This document shows positions 1-12,600 of a stretch of 64,000 bases of DNA, piece by piece (position 1 is the stretch's first letter; each line of letters begins with the position of its first letter). Origin of the DNA: Eriocheir sinensis (Eukaryota; Arthropoda; Malacostraca; Decapoda; Varunidae); assembly GCF_024679095.1 (NCBI RefSeq), contig NC_066517.1, positions 22,928,540 to 22,992,539 on the forward strand. The letters are read 5' to 3'. Both the position numbers and the translations under genes were made by a program. The notes under the pieces were generated by a model. It had not been told where the DNA came from and made no database searches. It saw only the letters and a list, made by a program, of their open reading frames with translations.

Positions 1-480
1 GATAAATAGCAATAAAATACACACGGAAGTTAATTAAAGGCAAAAATTATAAAAACACCCACATGTCACTCAACTCCTCACAGCCTCTATCATACTGCCT
101 CACACACACCAGGAGACACTAGCCATCCCAGAAATCCCTAAAAACACAATTAATAGCAATAAAATACACAAGGAGGAGAAACAAAGGCAAAAATTATAAA
201 AACACCCACATGTCACTCAACTCCTCACAGCCTCTATCATACCACCCCACACACACCAGGAGACACTAGCCATCCCAGAAATGCCTAAAAACATGATAAA
301 TAGCGAGAAATTACACAAGAAAGACAAACAGAGGCAATAATTATAAAAACTTAGCGTGCACACCCCCATAAATCAATCAGCCATTTACAGCCTCTATCAC
401 GCCGCCCCACTAAAGTAACCATCCCAGAAATGCCTCAAAACACGATAAATAGCGAGAAAATACACAAGGAAATCAAATAA
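1..480. repeat. Tandem repeat, ~147 bp unit, about 3.3 copies
   Basis: The block beginning gataaatagc recurs near 1, 149, 296 and 443. It contains the shared segments aggcaaaaattataaaaac and cctctatcat. The copies differ by scattered substitutions. No coding potential is seen. Confidence 0.8.
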
Positions 481-711
481 AGGCAAAAAATCGAGCAGAC
501 AACATGCCGTCGCCCGCCCATGCCGCCCCCATGCTGCCATAAGAAAGTGGATTTACTCTGAAACTCCACCTCCTTCCACCCCCACGCCTACTCTGATGGA
601 AGGAGGAGTACATAAATAACAGATAGGGTTAGTTTCAGCGTCACAGGATCCGTAAAAGCCTCACCATTTTGCGTTTTTTTGATGTCACGAGTCTGTCTGT
701 TCTGTCACCGC

Positions 712-915
712 CGCCTTCACCTCAGTGCTGCCAGATTATCGTACTCCCCACACTGTCTTATTTTCCGGTTTTCTGAGCTTTAATTACAACCAAAAAGCCT
801 CATTACTTATAGGTTCTTGAGAATAAGTATGATTGAGTGTGGTTATATGTGTGGGTGTGGCGGTTTATAGGAGGAAATGGGTGAATATGAGCCGCTGAGT
901 ACGACAATTTTGGTA
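712..915. mobile_element. Diverged palindromic MITE of the GCCAGAT-TIR family
   Basis: The left end reads tgctgccagattatcgtact and the right end gctgagtacgacaattttgg, which is an imperfect inverted copy. The same end pair bounds elements near 20.3, 29.1, 39.5, 41.7 and 57.4 kb. The interior is degraded and carries no ORF. Confidence 0.55.
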
Positions 916-1754
916 GCCATATCCACGATGCTTGTTTATTTTTGCATTTTGCTCTGGCTTATCTTTATATGTGGCCATTAAGCTACAGTCACGGTATTAA
1001 TTAAGTAAGGAGTAGTGATAGTAAAGGTTTGTTCATGTATGGCTGTTTTCTTTGCTGTAATGGAGGTCTTTATCGCCATGCTCCCCTTCACATGACTCAC
1101 TCTCCGGAATCTTCTGGAAGTGACTCAGAAAACGCCCCAAAGATGGTCACAATAGCCACACTTTCACCTATAATACACATGCTGTTTATTCCTCGTACCT
1201 TTTCTCTTTAAACAGGGCAAAAGGGGTTACCTGCACGTATAGCCTTTGCATTTATCATCGTCATCATCAGCATATGCCTATTTCATTTTGGATTTTTTTT
1301 TTTTTTTTTTAGTTTTCCCTTCCTTGTTGCTCATTATCATACTATGCTTTCTTATTAATCACAAGGAAATTGTTAAGCATGAAAAAGCGAGTGTAGAGCT
1401 ATTTTTTTCCCCCATTTGAGTATTATGTCTTAAATCTATCTATATATGTCTCTTCAAGTGAGAAATAAAGTCAAATTTCCATACCATCACCTTCATGGCT
1501 TCTCGTCACTATGCTGGCTTGGTTTAAATGTGTATATATAGCTTACGGGTCAGCAAGACTCTCCATGCATATTTGACATCAATGACACCAATGTTGAGGC
1601 AATAATCTAATTACCATTCATGTTGATGTAAGTAAGACTGGCTCCTCTCTCAGACCAACATATGGAGCAACCAAAATGATCTCCTCCCTATGTAAGAAAC
1701 CTTATAAACAAAAGGTGTTATGCTTAATATATTCATTCTTTAAGGAAAACAGTG

Positions 1755-1785
<31 letters not shown>

Positions 1786-2164
1786 TATTTGTGGACTTAT
1801 AATAGTTGTACATGCAATAAGTAACCCAAACACATGCCTGCTTTAGTGACTATGATAATATAATGGTGTTTGTAAGTATATTTGTTGATCATACTTGCTT
1901 AAAATTCATATTCTTTAACACAACATACTTTTTTTTCTATTCATATGAGTCTTTGCCCAATGCACCTACCTATATATGGGCTTTAAGTATGTATGCTAAG
2001 GCTGAATGTATGAATTTTACACAGAAACATCAAATAAAACAAATCCATTTTTAGTCAATTTAATGAACCAATTATTTAACATACTAATGAACACAATGAT
2101 TTAAGTATATATCATCTTGCCTAACATCTCACATCACATTAATTTCACATATGGGAAGAGCAAA
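916..2164. other. Non-coding flank, no gene seen
   Basis: This stretch is AT-rich. It has a T tract near 1292-1312 and a (CT)n microsatellite at about 1756-1781. Short ORFs here have no recognisable family signature and no coherent splice context. It lies downstream of the ARSA stop codon, so part of it could be 3' UTR, but no polyadenylation site was assigned. Confidence 0.5.
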
Positions 2165-3208
2165 CCAACCCGTCCGCTGCAATTGACATGGATTTTGCCG
2201 TTACTGGTAGCCTGGTAACATATAGTCTCCAGGTCTTTCTCTGCCTCTGTGGTGGATAGTGGAGTGCTTCCCATGTGGTATTGGTGTGCTGGATATCCCT
2301 TCACTGGTAGCCTGGTAACATATAGTCTCCAGGTCTTTCTCTGCCTCTGTGGTGGATAGTGGAGTGTTTCCCATGTGGTATTGGTGTGCTGGATATCCCT
2401 TCACTGGTAGCCTGGTAACATACACTCTCAGGTCTTTCTCTGCCTCTGTGGTGGATAGTGGAGTGTTTCCCATGTGGTATTGGTGTGCTGGATATCCCTT
2501 CACTGGTAGCCTGGTAACATATACTCTCCAGGTCTTTCTCTGCCTCTGTGGTGGATAGTGGAGTGTTTCCCATGTGGTATTGGTGTGCTGGATATCCCTT
2601 CACTGGTAGCCTGGTAACATACACTCCCAGGTCTTTCTCTGCCTCTGTGGTGGATAGTGGAGTGTTTCCCATGTGGCATTGGTGTGCTGGATATCCCTTC
2701 ACTGGTAGCCTGGTAACATACACTCCCAGGTCTTTCTCTGCCTCTGTGGTGGATAGTGGAGTGTTTCCCATGTGGTATTGGTATGCTGGATATCCCTTCA
2801 CTGGTAGCCTGGTAACATACACTCCCAGGTCTTTCTCTGCCTCTGTGGTGGATAGTGGAGTGTTTCCCATGTGGTATTGGTATGCTGGATATCCCTTCAC
2901 TGGTAGCCTGGCAACATACACTCCCAGGTCTTTCTCTGCCTCTGTGGTGGATAGTGGAGTGTTTCCCATGTGGTATTGGTGTGCTGGATATCCCTTCACT
3001 GGTAGCCTGGTAACATACACTCCCAGGTCTTTCTCTGCCTCTGTGGTGGATAGTGGAGTGTTTCCCATGTGGTATTGGTGTGCTGGATATCCCCTCCCAA
3101 GATGCAGGACTTTACATTTTTCCTCATTGAATTGTAGCAGCCACTTTTTAATCCATTCCTATAGCTTGGTGATGTCTTCTTGCAGGAAATCCGCAGTCAA
3201 GGTGTTAA
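2165..3208 (-). mobile_element. TTAA-type element with RT-derived 99-bp array (~9 units)
   Basis: The right end is TTAA at 3205-3208; the left end is a mutated ccaaccc near 2165. Reading minus, the element starts with a reverse-transcriptase thumb-like segment ([11 protein letters not shown], then KCKVLHLG). It then repeats a 33-codon unit ([16 protein letters not shown] core) about nine times, mostly in frame. The same element occurs at 10.7, 11.5 and 33.3 kb. It ends 22 bp before the ARSA stop codon, so it probably lies in or beside the ARSA 3' UTR, in the same transcriptional sense. Reading the units as LINE reverse transcriptase comes from family resemblance (KC.V.HLG and KDLGV motifs). 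Confidence 0.8.
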
Positions 3209-3229
3209 TCCAATCTGTCAAATCCCTCC

Positions 3230-3631
3230 TCAGTGTAACATGATGCTGGCGATGGCATTGGGGTGTGACTGGGGTGGTGCAAGGAGGGGGTGGGGGGCTG
3301 CGGCAGGGGTTGAGGAGGAGGTGGTGGGGCAGTCGCAGCATTGGGGGAAGGGGGTGCAGGAGGGGGAGGTGCAGCAGGGTTGGGCGTAGGGGTCAAGGGG
3401 CTCTGTGAGGGGGTCGTTCCAGGTCATTGCCTTCATGTGCTCCTCCCTCCAGGCTGTGAGGTCACTTATCACGCCGCTGGAAGGGAAAAAAATGGAAATG
3501 ATGATGATGATGATGATGGTGATGATGATGTATGCATTTGTAATAAAAAATGGTAGTTTCCTTTAGTATAAGTTCACAATATGATGTTTTATTTCATTTT
3601 CTGAGTATTTTTTTTATAATAAATAATTTTT

Positions 3632-3685
<54 letters not shown>

Positions 3686-6600
3686 TTACTACTACTAGTA
3701 CTACTATCACAACTACAATGACTGCATAATATAATCCTTCCTCCTCCTCCATTTCCTCCTTTTTTTCCTTCTCTTCCTCCTCCTCCTTTTCCTTCTCCTC
3801 TTCCTCCTCCTCCTTCCCCTCCTCATTCTCCTTCCTTCTCCTGCTCCTCCTTCTCTTCCCACTCCCTTCTCCTTCCCACGACTGACTGACCTGTACTGCG
3901 AGTCACCGGAGAGGTCATAGCGCTCCCCCGGGTCGCGGCGGATGTGGTAGAGAAGGGGCGGGACATGCTGGGTCAGTGGGTGGGCTCCTGGACACATCTC
4001 GTCGTAGTTGTCGGGGTCGGATAAATCTGTAAGTGAAGGAGTTGATTAGTTTTTCTGTGTCGCTCATCAGTGGAAATGAGGTAAAATGGGGTAACTATTT
4101 GTCTATTCATATGTTTTTTGTTATCATTTTCAGCACTAGATTTCAGGCAATTTAAGAGTTTATAGAAATAGGTGTTGGGATCGTGTGGCAGGGCGGTGGA
4201 GAGGAAAGGACTCGAGTAACCATCGCAAAATTGATCTCCTTAATCTGGTTTCACTGTAACCTTACCTGAGCCCCTGGTGTAGAAGTGAGCCTTGTAGGTC
4301 CCATTGGTCACCGCCAGGGGGCCGACCGAGGGGGTGGGGCTCTCAGGGTAGATGGGCATGTGTTGTCTCGGACTCTGGGGAATAATAATGACATACTAAG
4401 AAATTAAGTAAAAGAAATACAGTTGTCCCTCAAATAGTACAGTTTCCAATAGTTAGGTTTCGGTTTTATATGGTTTGTCATAGAAGATCTTTTAAGTTAA
4501 CTAAATCCACTACCTTTAGAAAGTTTCGTGTAGTCGGCGCAACATCTGTGGTCATATGCCGGAGAGAGACAGAAGGGGAAGGAATTATAGGAGAAGGGGA
4601 CAGATCCTAGGAGACGGGACACAACCCCTGATTAATACCTGGTACCCATTCACTGCTGGGTGGACAGGGGCGTAGGGTATCGGAAAAGCCGCCTAAATTT
4701 TTCCACTCCGCCCGGGAATTGAACCCAGGCTCTCTTCGTTGTGAGCCGAGTGTGCTAACCACTGCACCACGAAGCCCCTCCACTACCTCTAATTTAACTT
4801 CCTCTCCTTCCCCTCTTTCTCCTTCTTCACTCCATCTTCTCCTTCTCCTTCAAATTTAACATTTTCTTTATTCTTTCCTCATCCTTCTCCTTCTTCAAAT
4901 TTAACTTTTTTCTTTATTCTCTCCTCATCCTTCTCCTTCTCCTTCTTCAGATTCAACTTCTCCTCTATCCCCCTTCTTCTTCTTCTTCTTCAAATTTAAC
5001 TTTTTCTCTATGCCCTCCTCATCCTTCTCCTTCTTAATCAAATCTAAATGCTTCTCTTTCCCCTCCTCCTCCTCCTCCTCCTCCTCTTCCCTTCCCCGGC
5101 ATATCCCACACACTTACAGGGGCGAGAGGGTCCCAGAGCAGCGAGGATATGTCTGTGCCATCCAGAGTGAGGGCAGAGGTGTTGAGGCCCACGAGGGAGG
5201 ACACTGTGGGCAGGAGGTCAAGTGCCGACACCAAGCCATGGCTGCGACCTGACCAAAGGGATGCGGAATTGAGGTGATGGAAAAAGTAGTGCGGATGATT
5301 GTGTGGTTAGGGTGGTCATCTTTCCTGGTTGGTTAAGTATATGGTAAGCACTTTTGTCCTCCTCCTCCTCCTCCTCCTCCTAAGCTATTGCAGATGATGT
5401 GCTTAGGGTGAAAATTCATCTATCTGGGCTGACAAAATATATGGTAACTGTGTTCTCCTCCTCCTCCTTCTTCTTCTTCTTCTTCTTCTTCTCCTTCTTC
5501 TCCTCCTCCTCCTCCTAAGCTATTGCAGATGATGTGCTTAGGGTGAAAATTCATCTATCTGGGCTGACAAAATATATGGTAACTGTGTCCTCCTCCTCCT
5601 CCTTCTTCTTCTTCTTCTTCTTCTTCTCCTTCTCCTCCTCCTCCTCTTCCTAAGCTATTGCGGATGATTATGTGCTTAGGGTAAAAATCCATCTTTCTGG
5701 GCTGATTAAATATATGGTAACTGTGTCCTCCTCCTCCTCCTCCTTCTTCTTCTTCTTCTTCTTCTTCTTCTTCTTCTCCTCCTCCTCCTAAGCTATTGCA
5801 GATGATTATGTGCTTAGGGTAAAAATCCATCTTTCTGGGCTGATTAAATATATGGTAACTGTGTCCTCCTCCTCCTCCTTCTCCTCCTTCTTCTTCTTCT
5901 TCTCCTCCTCCTCCTCCTCCTCCTCCTCCTAAGCTATTGCAGATGATGTGCTTAGGGTGAAAATTCATCTATCTGGGCTGGCAAAATATATGGTAACTGT
6001 GTCCTCCTCCTCCTCCTCCTCCTCCTCCTTCTTCTTCTTCTTCTCCTCCTCCTCCTCCTCCTCCTCTTCCTAAGCTATTGCGGATGATTATGTGCTTAGG
6101 GTAAAAATCCATCTTTCTGGGCTGATTAAATATATGGTAACTGTGTCCTCCTCCTTCTTCTCCTTCTCCTCCAACTCCTTCTCCTTTCTTGAGGCAATTT
6201 CAAACACACATGACTACTCCTCCTCCTCCTCCATCCTCCTTCACCTCCCTTCCTCTTCCTCCTCCTCCTACAACTACTACCACCTCTAATGGCAGTGATG
6301 TACCTGGTGTTATGTGTGGGGGCCAGTGGACAAACATGGGCACCCTCACGCCTCCCTCCCAGGTGGTTCCTTTCCCGCAGCGCAGCATCCCAGCACAGCC
6401 TCCACGCTCCCGCCGGTACAGACTGGGGCTGCGGGGGGAAGAGAGGTTGCCTGTGAGTGGGAGGGGGTTAATTTAATGGCACTGTACAGACTTGGTCATA
6501 ACTCATAAGGTGCCGAATATATGACACCTCGTAAAATATATTAAAAGAAAACCGTAAAATCATAAAAGTTAAGGTTTGTAGATAGAAAAGTCAGTTTGTC

Positions 6601-9600
6601 TCCATCCCTGTCCTCACCCATTGGTCATAAGGTGTCGAATATATGACACCTCGTAAAATATATTAAAAGAAAACCACAAAATCATAAAAGTTAAGGTTCA
6701 AAGACAGATAGAGCAGTCAATTAGGTTGGTATTTTAAGACACATTCCCTTTTTACATCAGCTATTTCTAAAGGTCAAAGAGGGGGTCAGTCGAGTTCTAA
6801 TAAGTCTCTCTTCAGGTTCACGGTACAGAAGAAGGGTCAACCTACCACCAGGATCATAAAACTACTCCTGGAAATGCCCACAACTCTTACGAAAGCCTTG
6901 TCAAATATGTGTTCTTGGGCAGCGAAATGTCTTGTGATACGACCCTTAGTCTCATCCCTGTCCTCACCCGTTGTCAGAAGAGAACCAGATGAGTGTGGAG
7001 TTCAGGAGGTCATGTGCTTGCAGGGTCGCCACCACCTGACTCACGGCCCAGTCCAGCTCCTCCAGGGCGTCTCCTATGAAGCCCCGGTCGCTCTTCCCGG
7101 CAAACATCTCCGAGGCGAATTGTGGGTGGTGGACCTGGAAATGGAGGTTGGTGAGGAGGGGGCATTCAGAAGGGAGGAGGAGGAGGAGGAGAAGACCAGA
7201 TGGAACAAAGCCTGGAGACGGTGTGAAGGAAGACATGAGAAGGAGGGACACGAGAAAGGAGAGTGTGTGATCGTCAAGAGTGGGAGAGACTCATGGCCTG
7301 TCCAACCATACATAGGAGAAAATAAGAACGTTAGAGGAGAGAAAGAAGAAGAAGGAGAAGGAAAAGAAGAAGAAAAGAAGTATAACCAAACAAATAGGCA
7401 GCGTATATATAGGAAAATAAGGACTTTAAACGAGAAGAAGAAGAAGAAGAAGAAGGAGTATTAACAGAAATATCACTTCTTCCCTTCCTTCCTTTATATT
7501 CTTTACCTTTAACATTCTTCCTCTTCTGTTTCCTCTTCATATTTCCTCTTCCTTTCCCTTTGTTTCCCTTCCTCTCTTCCCTTTCCTTTCTTACCATTAA
7601 CTTTCCTTCCCTTCCTTACATACCCTTCCCTTCCTTACATACCCTTCCCTTCCTTACCCTTTCCTCCCTTACCCTTCCCTTCCTTACCCTTCCCTTCCTT
7701 ACATACCCTTTCCTCCCTTACCCTTCCCTTCCTTACATACCCTTCCCTTCCCTTCCCTTCCCTTCCCTATAAGTATAAATCATTAAGGACACAATGCCAC
7801 CAGGACTCACATGATGGAATGGGAAGTAGAGGAAGAAAGGTGCGTTTGCGGTTGCCGACTCGTTGATGAAGGCCGTGGCGTTGTCGATGAAGCGCTGGGT
7901 CAGGGTGAGGAGGTCAACCGGTTGCTCAATGATGGTAGTGTTGCTGCAAGGGGTCACACAGGTAGTATTAGGTCACCCAGTACTTGTGTTTCCTGGTCGC
8001 TGTTTGTGTCCTCGTAAATTTTCAATACTATCTTTTTTTACTTTATTTTAATGTCTATTTTTAACACATATCTTTTCACACTCATTCTTATCTTGTTAAT
8101 CGTAAAACCTCATCTGCTTTTAAGACGTAATTTCACCTGTCCGTTAATGCATACTCATTTTATCAAGTTAATCCTAAAACGTTTTCTTTTTTTACCCATG
8201 ATATCACTTCTCTCTATACTCATTCTTATCTTGTTAATCATAAAACCTCATCTGCTTTTAAGTATTTCACCTGTCCGTTAATGCATACTCATTTTATCAA
8301 GTTAATCCTAAAACGTTTTCTTTTTTTTAACCCATGATATCACCTCTCTCTATACTCATTCTTATCTTGTTAATCGTAAAACCTCTTCTGCTTTTAAGAC
8401 GTAATTTCACCTGTCCGTTGATGCATACTCATTTTATCAAGTTAATCCTAAAACGTTTTCTTTTTTTACCCATGATATCACTTCTCTCTATACTCATTCT
8501 TATCTTGTTAATCATAAAACCTCATCTGCTTTTAAGACGTAATTTCACCTATACATTAATTCATACTCATTTTATCAAGTTAATCCTAAAACGTTTTCTT
8601 TTTTTTAACCCATGATATCACCTCTTTCTATACTCATTCTTATCTTGTTAACCGTAAAACCTCATCTGCTTTTAAGACGTAATTTCACCTCATTCATACT
8701 CATCTTTATCACGCTAATCCTAAAACTTCTATTTTTAACCCATGATATCACCTATCTTTCAACACTCACTCTTATCATGCTAATCCTAAAACCAACATCA
8801 CCATTCACACACTGTCACCATCCATAAATGCCTCAAGACTCACCTGAACAGCGGGCAGGACACTCGGTCGCTCCAGCAGGTGTCGTAGCAGGGCTTGGGT
8901 CCCGGGAAGCAGGTGAGACAGGGGCACATGTCGTGGGAGTAGGGCACCCCAAGGTAGTGGTCAAACCCGAAGTGCGTGGGGAGGTACTCACCATCCCGGC
9001 CCACCCCAAGATGCCATTTCCCGGTTATCATGGTGCGGTAACCCTGTGGAAGGCAGTGAGGATGAGGCCAAAGGAGGTGATGTAGGGGATTAAGGGGAGT
9101 GTATAGAAGGTGATGGTTAACCGTTTTCAATCTTCCTGAGCGGTTGGACGCTTTATGGCTCTCCTCCATTCTACTCTGTCTTCTGCCCGATGCTCATCCA
9201 ATCCCATCAGTGTCAAGTCTTCCTGTATACACCTTCTCCATGTTTTCCTAGGTCTACCAACTGGTCTCCTTCCTTCTGCCTCCATTCTACTCTGTCTTCT
9301 GCCTGATGCTCATCCAATCCCATCAGTGTCAAGTCTTCCTGTATAGACCTTCTCCACGTTTTCCTAGGTCTACCAACTTGTCTCCTTCCTTCTACCTCCA
9401 GTCTCTCCAAAACTCCCAGCACTGTATCCTCCCCTGCTCTCTTCACATGTCCAAACCATCGGAGTCTTTCCCTTCTGAGCACTGTTTCCAGGTCCTCTAC
9501 TCCACATCTGTTAGCTACATCCTATTGCCTTTTTTTAAGCTTCATAAATTGTTCCTTTAATAATAAGTTGAAGTTGGGTGTTCCTTGATGCTTTTAGTGA

Positions 9601-12600
9601 GTGTATCAAGACACCTCTCCACCCGAAATTGACCTCTCTTTTGGCTACTCTTCACTTTTGTCTATTATGGGAGCGGTGAGTAGCGGGCTTTTTCTTTTTT
9701 TCACTTTTTTTGTTGCCCTTGAGCCGTCTCCATTATTGTAAAAAAAAAATAAAATAAAAAAAAGAGAACTGAAGATCATCTCACAGCAGAAAAAAAAAAG
9801 AAGGGTAACAGGCTGTAGATAATAACTACTGGTCATGGTCGAAAATAGAGCCTCACCCTGGCCGTCAGGAGAGCAGCGATGGTGGTCTATTACGAGGCAG
9901 ACCAAAGGGATTTACAGAAACAAAATAACTGGGATAGACTCCACTGCGTACCTGCATCCACCCCGTCAGGAGGGATGGGAGAGAACACAGTAGTGGCGTT
10001 GGTCATGCATCTCACCTTGGCCTTCAGGAGAGCAGCGATGGTGGTCTATTATGAGGCAGACCAAAGGGATTTACAGAAACAAAATAACTGGGATAGACTC
10101 CACTGCGTACCTGCATCCACCCCGTCAGGAGGGATGGGAGAGAACACAGTAGTGGCGTTGGTCATGCATCTCACCTTGGCCTTCAGGAGAGCAGCGATGG
10201 TGGTCTATTACGAGGCAGACCAAAGGGATTTACAGAAACAAAACAACTGGGATAGACTCCACTGCGTACCTGTATCCACCCCGTCAGGAGGGATGGGAAA
10301 GAACACAGCAGTGGCGTTGGTCATGCATCTCACCTTGGCCTTCAGGAGAGCAGCGATGGTGGTCTATTACAAGGCAGACCAAAGGGATTTACAGAAACAA
10401 AATAACTGGGATAGACTCCACTGTGTACCTGCATCCACCCCGTCAGGAGGGATGAGAGAGAACACAGTAGTGGCGTTGGTCATGCATCTCACCTTGGCCT
10501 TCAGGAGAGCAGCGATGGTGGTCTCATTCCGAGGCATCCCGAGGGGGTTTTTAGGTACGAACGTCCCGGGATACACTCCACTGCGCACCTGTAGCCGGCC
10601 GGTCAGGAGCGAGGCCCTAGGAAGAAGACAAGTGTGAGTCTGAGGGTGTGTACAGGGACAGAGATGAACTAGAAAGGGACTACTTGACCTCCACTAAGAC
10701 AGTGCTGAGTGTTAACCCCTAGACTACGGATTTCCTACAAGAAGACATCACCAAGCTACAGGAGTGGAGCAAAAAGTGGCTGCTACAATTCAATGGAGAA
10801 AAATGTAAAGTCCTGCATCTTGGGAGGGAATATCCAGCATACCAATACCACATGGGAAACACTCCACTATCCACCACAGAGGCAGAGAAAGACCTGGGAG
10901 TGTATGTTACCAGGCTACCAGTGAAGGGATATCCAGCACACCAATACCACATGGGAAACACTCCACTATCCACTACAGAGGCAGAGAAAGACCTGGGAGT
11001 GTATGTTACCAGGCTACCAGTGAAGGCCAAATCCATGCCAATCGCAGTGGACGGGTTAAATGGACCTCAAATGCACTAGTAACCCTGGGAGGCACATCAG
11101 CAAACACATATCTACATAAACAAACACAAAATTATACAGTAGCCAAGGGAGTCAAGTTTTGTGGACCATCTGTAGAAATTAGTAGTAGAAATTAGAGAGA
11201 AAAGTAGAAAGAGAATGTCCCTCCACTGGGCAACAAATACAACAACAAAAGTAGACAGTAAAGTAAGCAGAAAAGTAGAAAGAGAGAACTTATAGAAATT
11301 AATATGGAAAAAGAAAGGAACGCCACAAGAGAGGTTTTGCTGGGCTTACCGTGATGGGCTGCACACTGGGCTGGTGACGTAGTGGTGGGTGAAGAACCGA
11401 CTCTCCCGCGCCAGCTTGTCAATGTGTGGCGTCCTAGAAATGGATGAACATAAAGTGAATCCGTGAGCACCTTCGAACACCTAAAACCCTGACGTCTTTA
11501 ACCACTTGTAATAGTTAACCCCTTCACTGCGGATTTCCTACAAGAAGACATCACCAAGCTATAGGAATGGATCAAAAAGTGGCTGCTACAATTCAATGAA
11601 GAAAAATGTAAAGTCCTGCATCTTTGGAGGGGATATCCAGCACACCAATACCACATGGGAAACACTCCACTATCCACCACAGAGGCAGAGAAAGACCTAG
11701 GAGTGTATGTTACCAGGCTACCAGTGAAGGGATATCCAGCACACCAATACCACATGGGAAACACTCCACTATCCACCACTGAGGCAGAGAAAGACCTGGG
11801 AGTGTATGTTACCAGGCTACCAGTGAAGGGATATCCAGCACACCAATACCACATGGGAAACACTCCACTATCCACCACTGAGGCAGAGAAAGACCTGGGA
11901 GTGTATGTTACCAGGCTACCAGTGAAGGGATATCCAGCACACCAATACCACATGGGAAACACTCCACTATCCACCACAGAGGCAGAGAAAGACCTAGGAG
12001 TGTATGTTACCAGGCTACCAGTGAAGGGATATCCAGCACACCAATACCACATGGGAAACACTCAACTATCCACCACAGAGGCAGAGAAAGACCTGGGAGT
12101 GTATGTTACCAGGCTACCAGTGAAGGGATATCCAGCACACCAATACCACATGGGAAACACTCCACTATCCACCACAGAGGCAGAGAAGGACCTGGGAGTG
12201 TATGTTACCAGGCTACCAGTGAAGGGATATCCAGCACACCAATACCACATGGGAAACACTCCACTATCCACCACAGAAGCAGAGAAAGACCTGGGAGTGT
12301 ATGTTACCAGGCTACCAGTGAAGGAGTATCCAGCACACCAATACCACATGGGAAACACTCCACTATCCACCACAGAGGCAGAGAAAGACCTGGGAGTGTA
12401 TGTTACCAGGCTACCAGTGAAGGGATATCCAGCACCCACATACCACAGCGCAAACACTCCACTATCCACCACAGAGGCAGAGAAAGACCTGGGAGTGTAT
12501 GTTACCAGGCTACCAGTGAAGGGATATCCAGCACACCAATACCACATGGGAAACACTCCACTATCCACCACAGAGGCAGAGAAAGACCTGGGAGTGTATG

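Noticed and set aside
4700..4782. Functional tRNA-Val gene (minus strand)
   Set aside because: A- and B-box-like motifs exist, but the sequence runs into a SINE body and acceptor-stem pairing is not convincing.
6874..7464. 196-aa plus-strand ORF
   Set aside because: Antisense to ARSA exon 6 and then low-complexity GAA-rich sequence.
9879..10637. 252-aa plus-strand open frame with 53-aa repeats
   Set aside because: It is the antisense of the ARSA exon 3 duplication array. The unit length (159) is a multiple of three, which keeps a frame open by itself.
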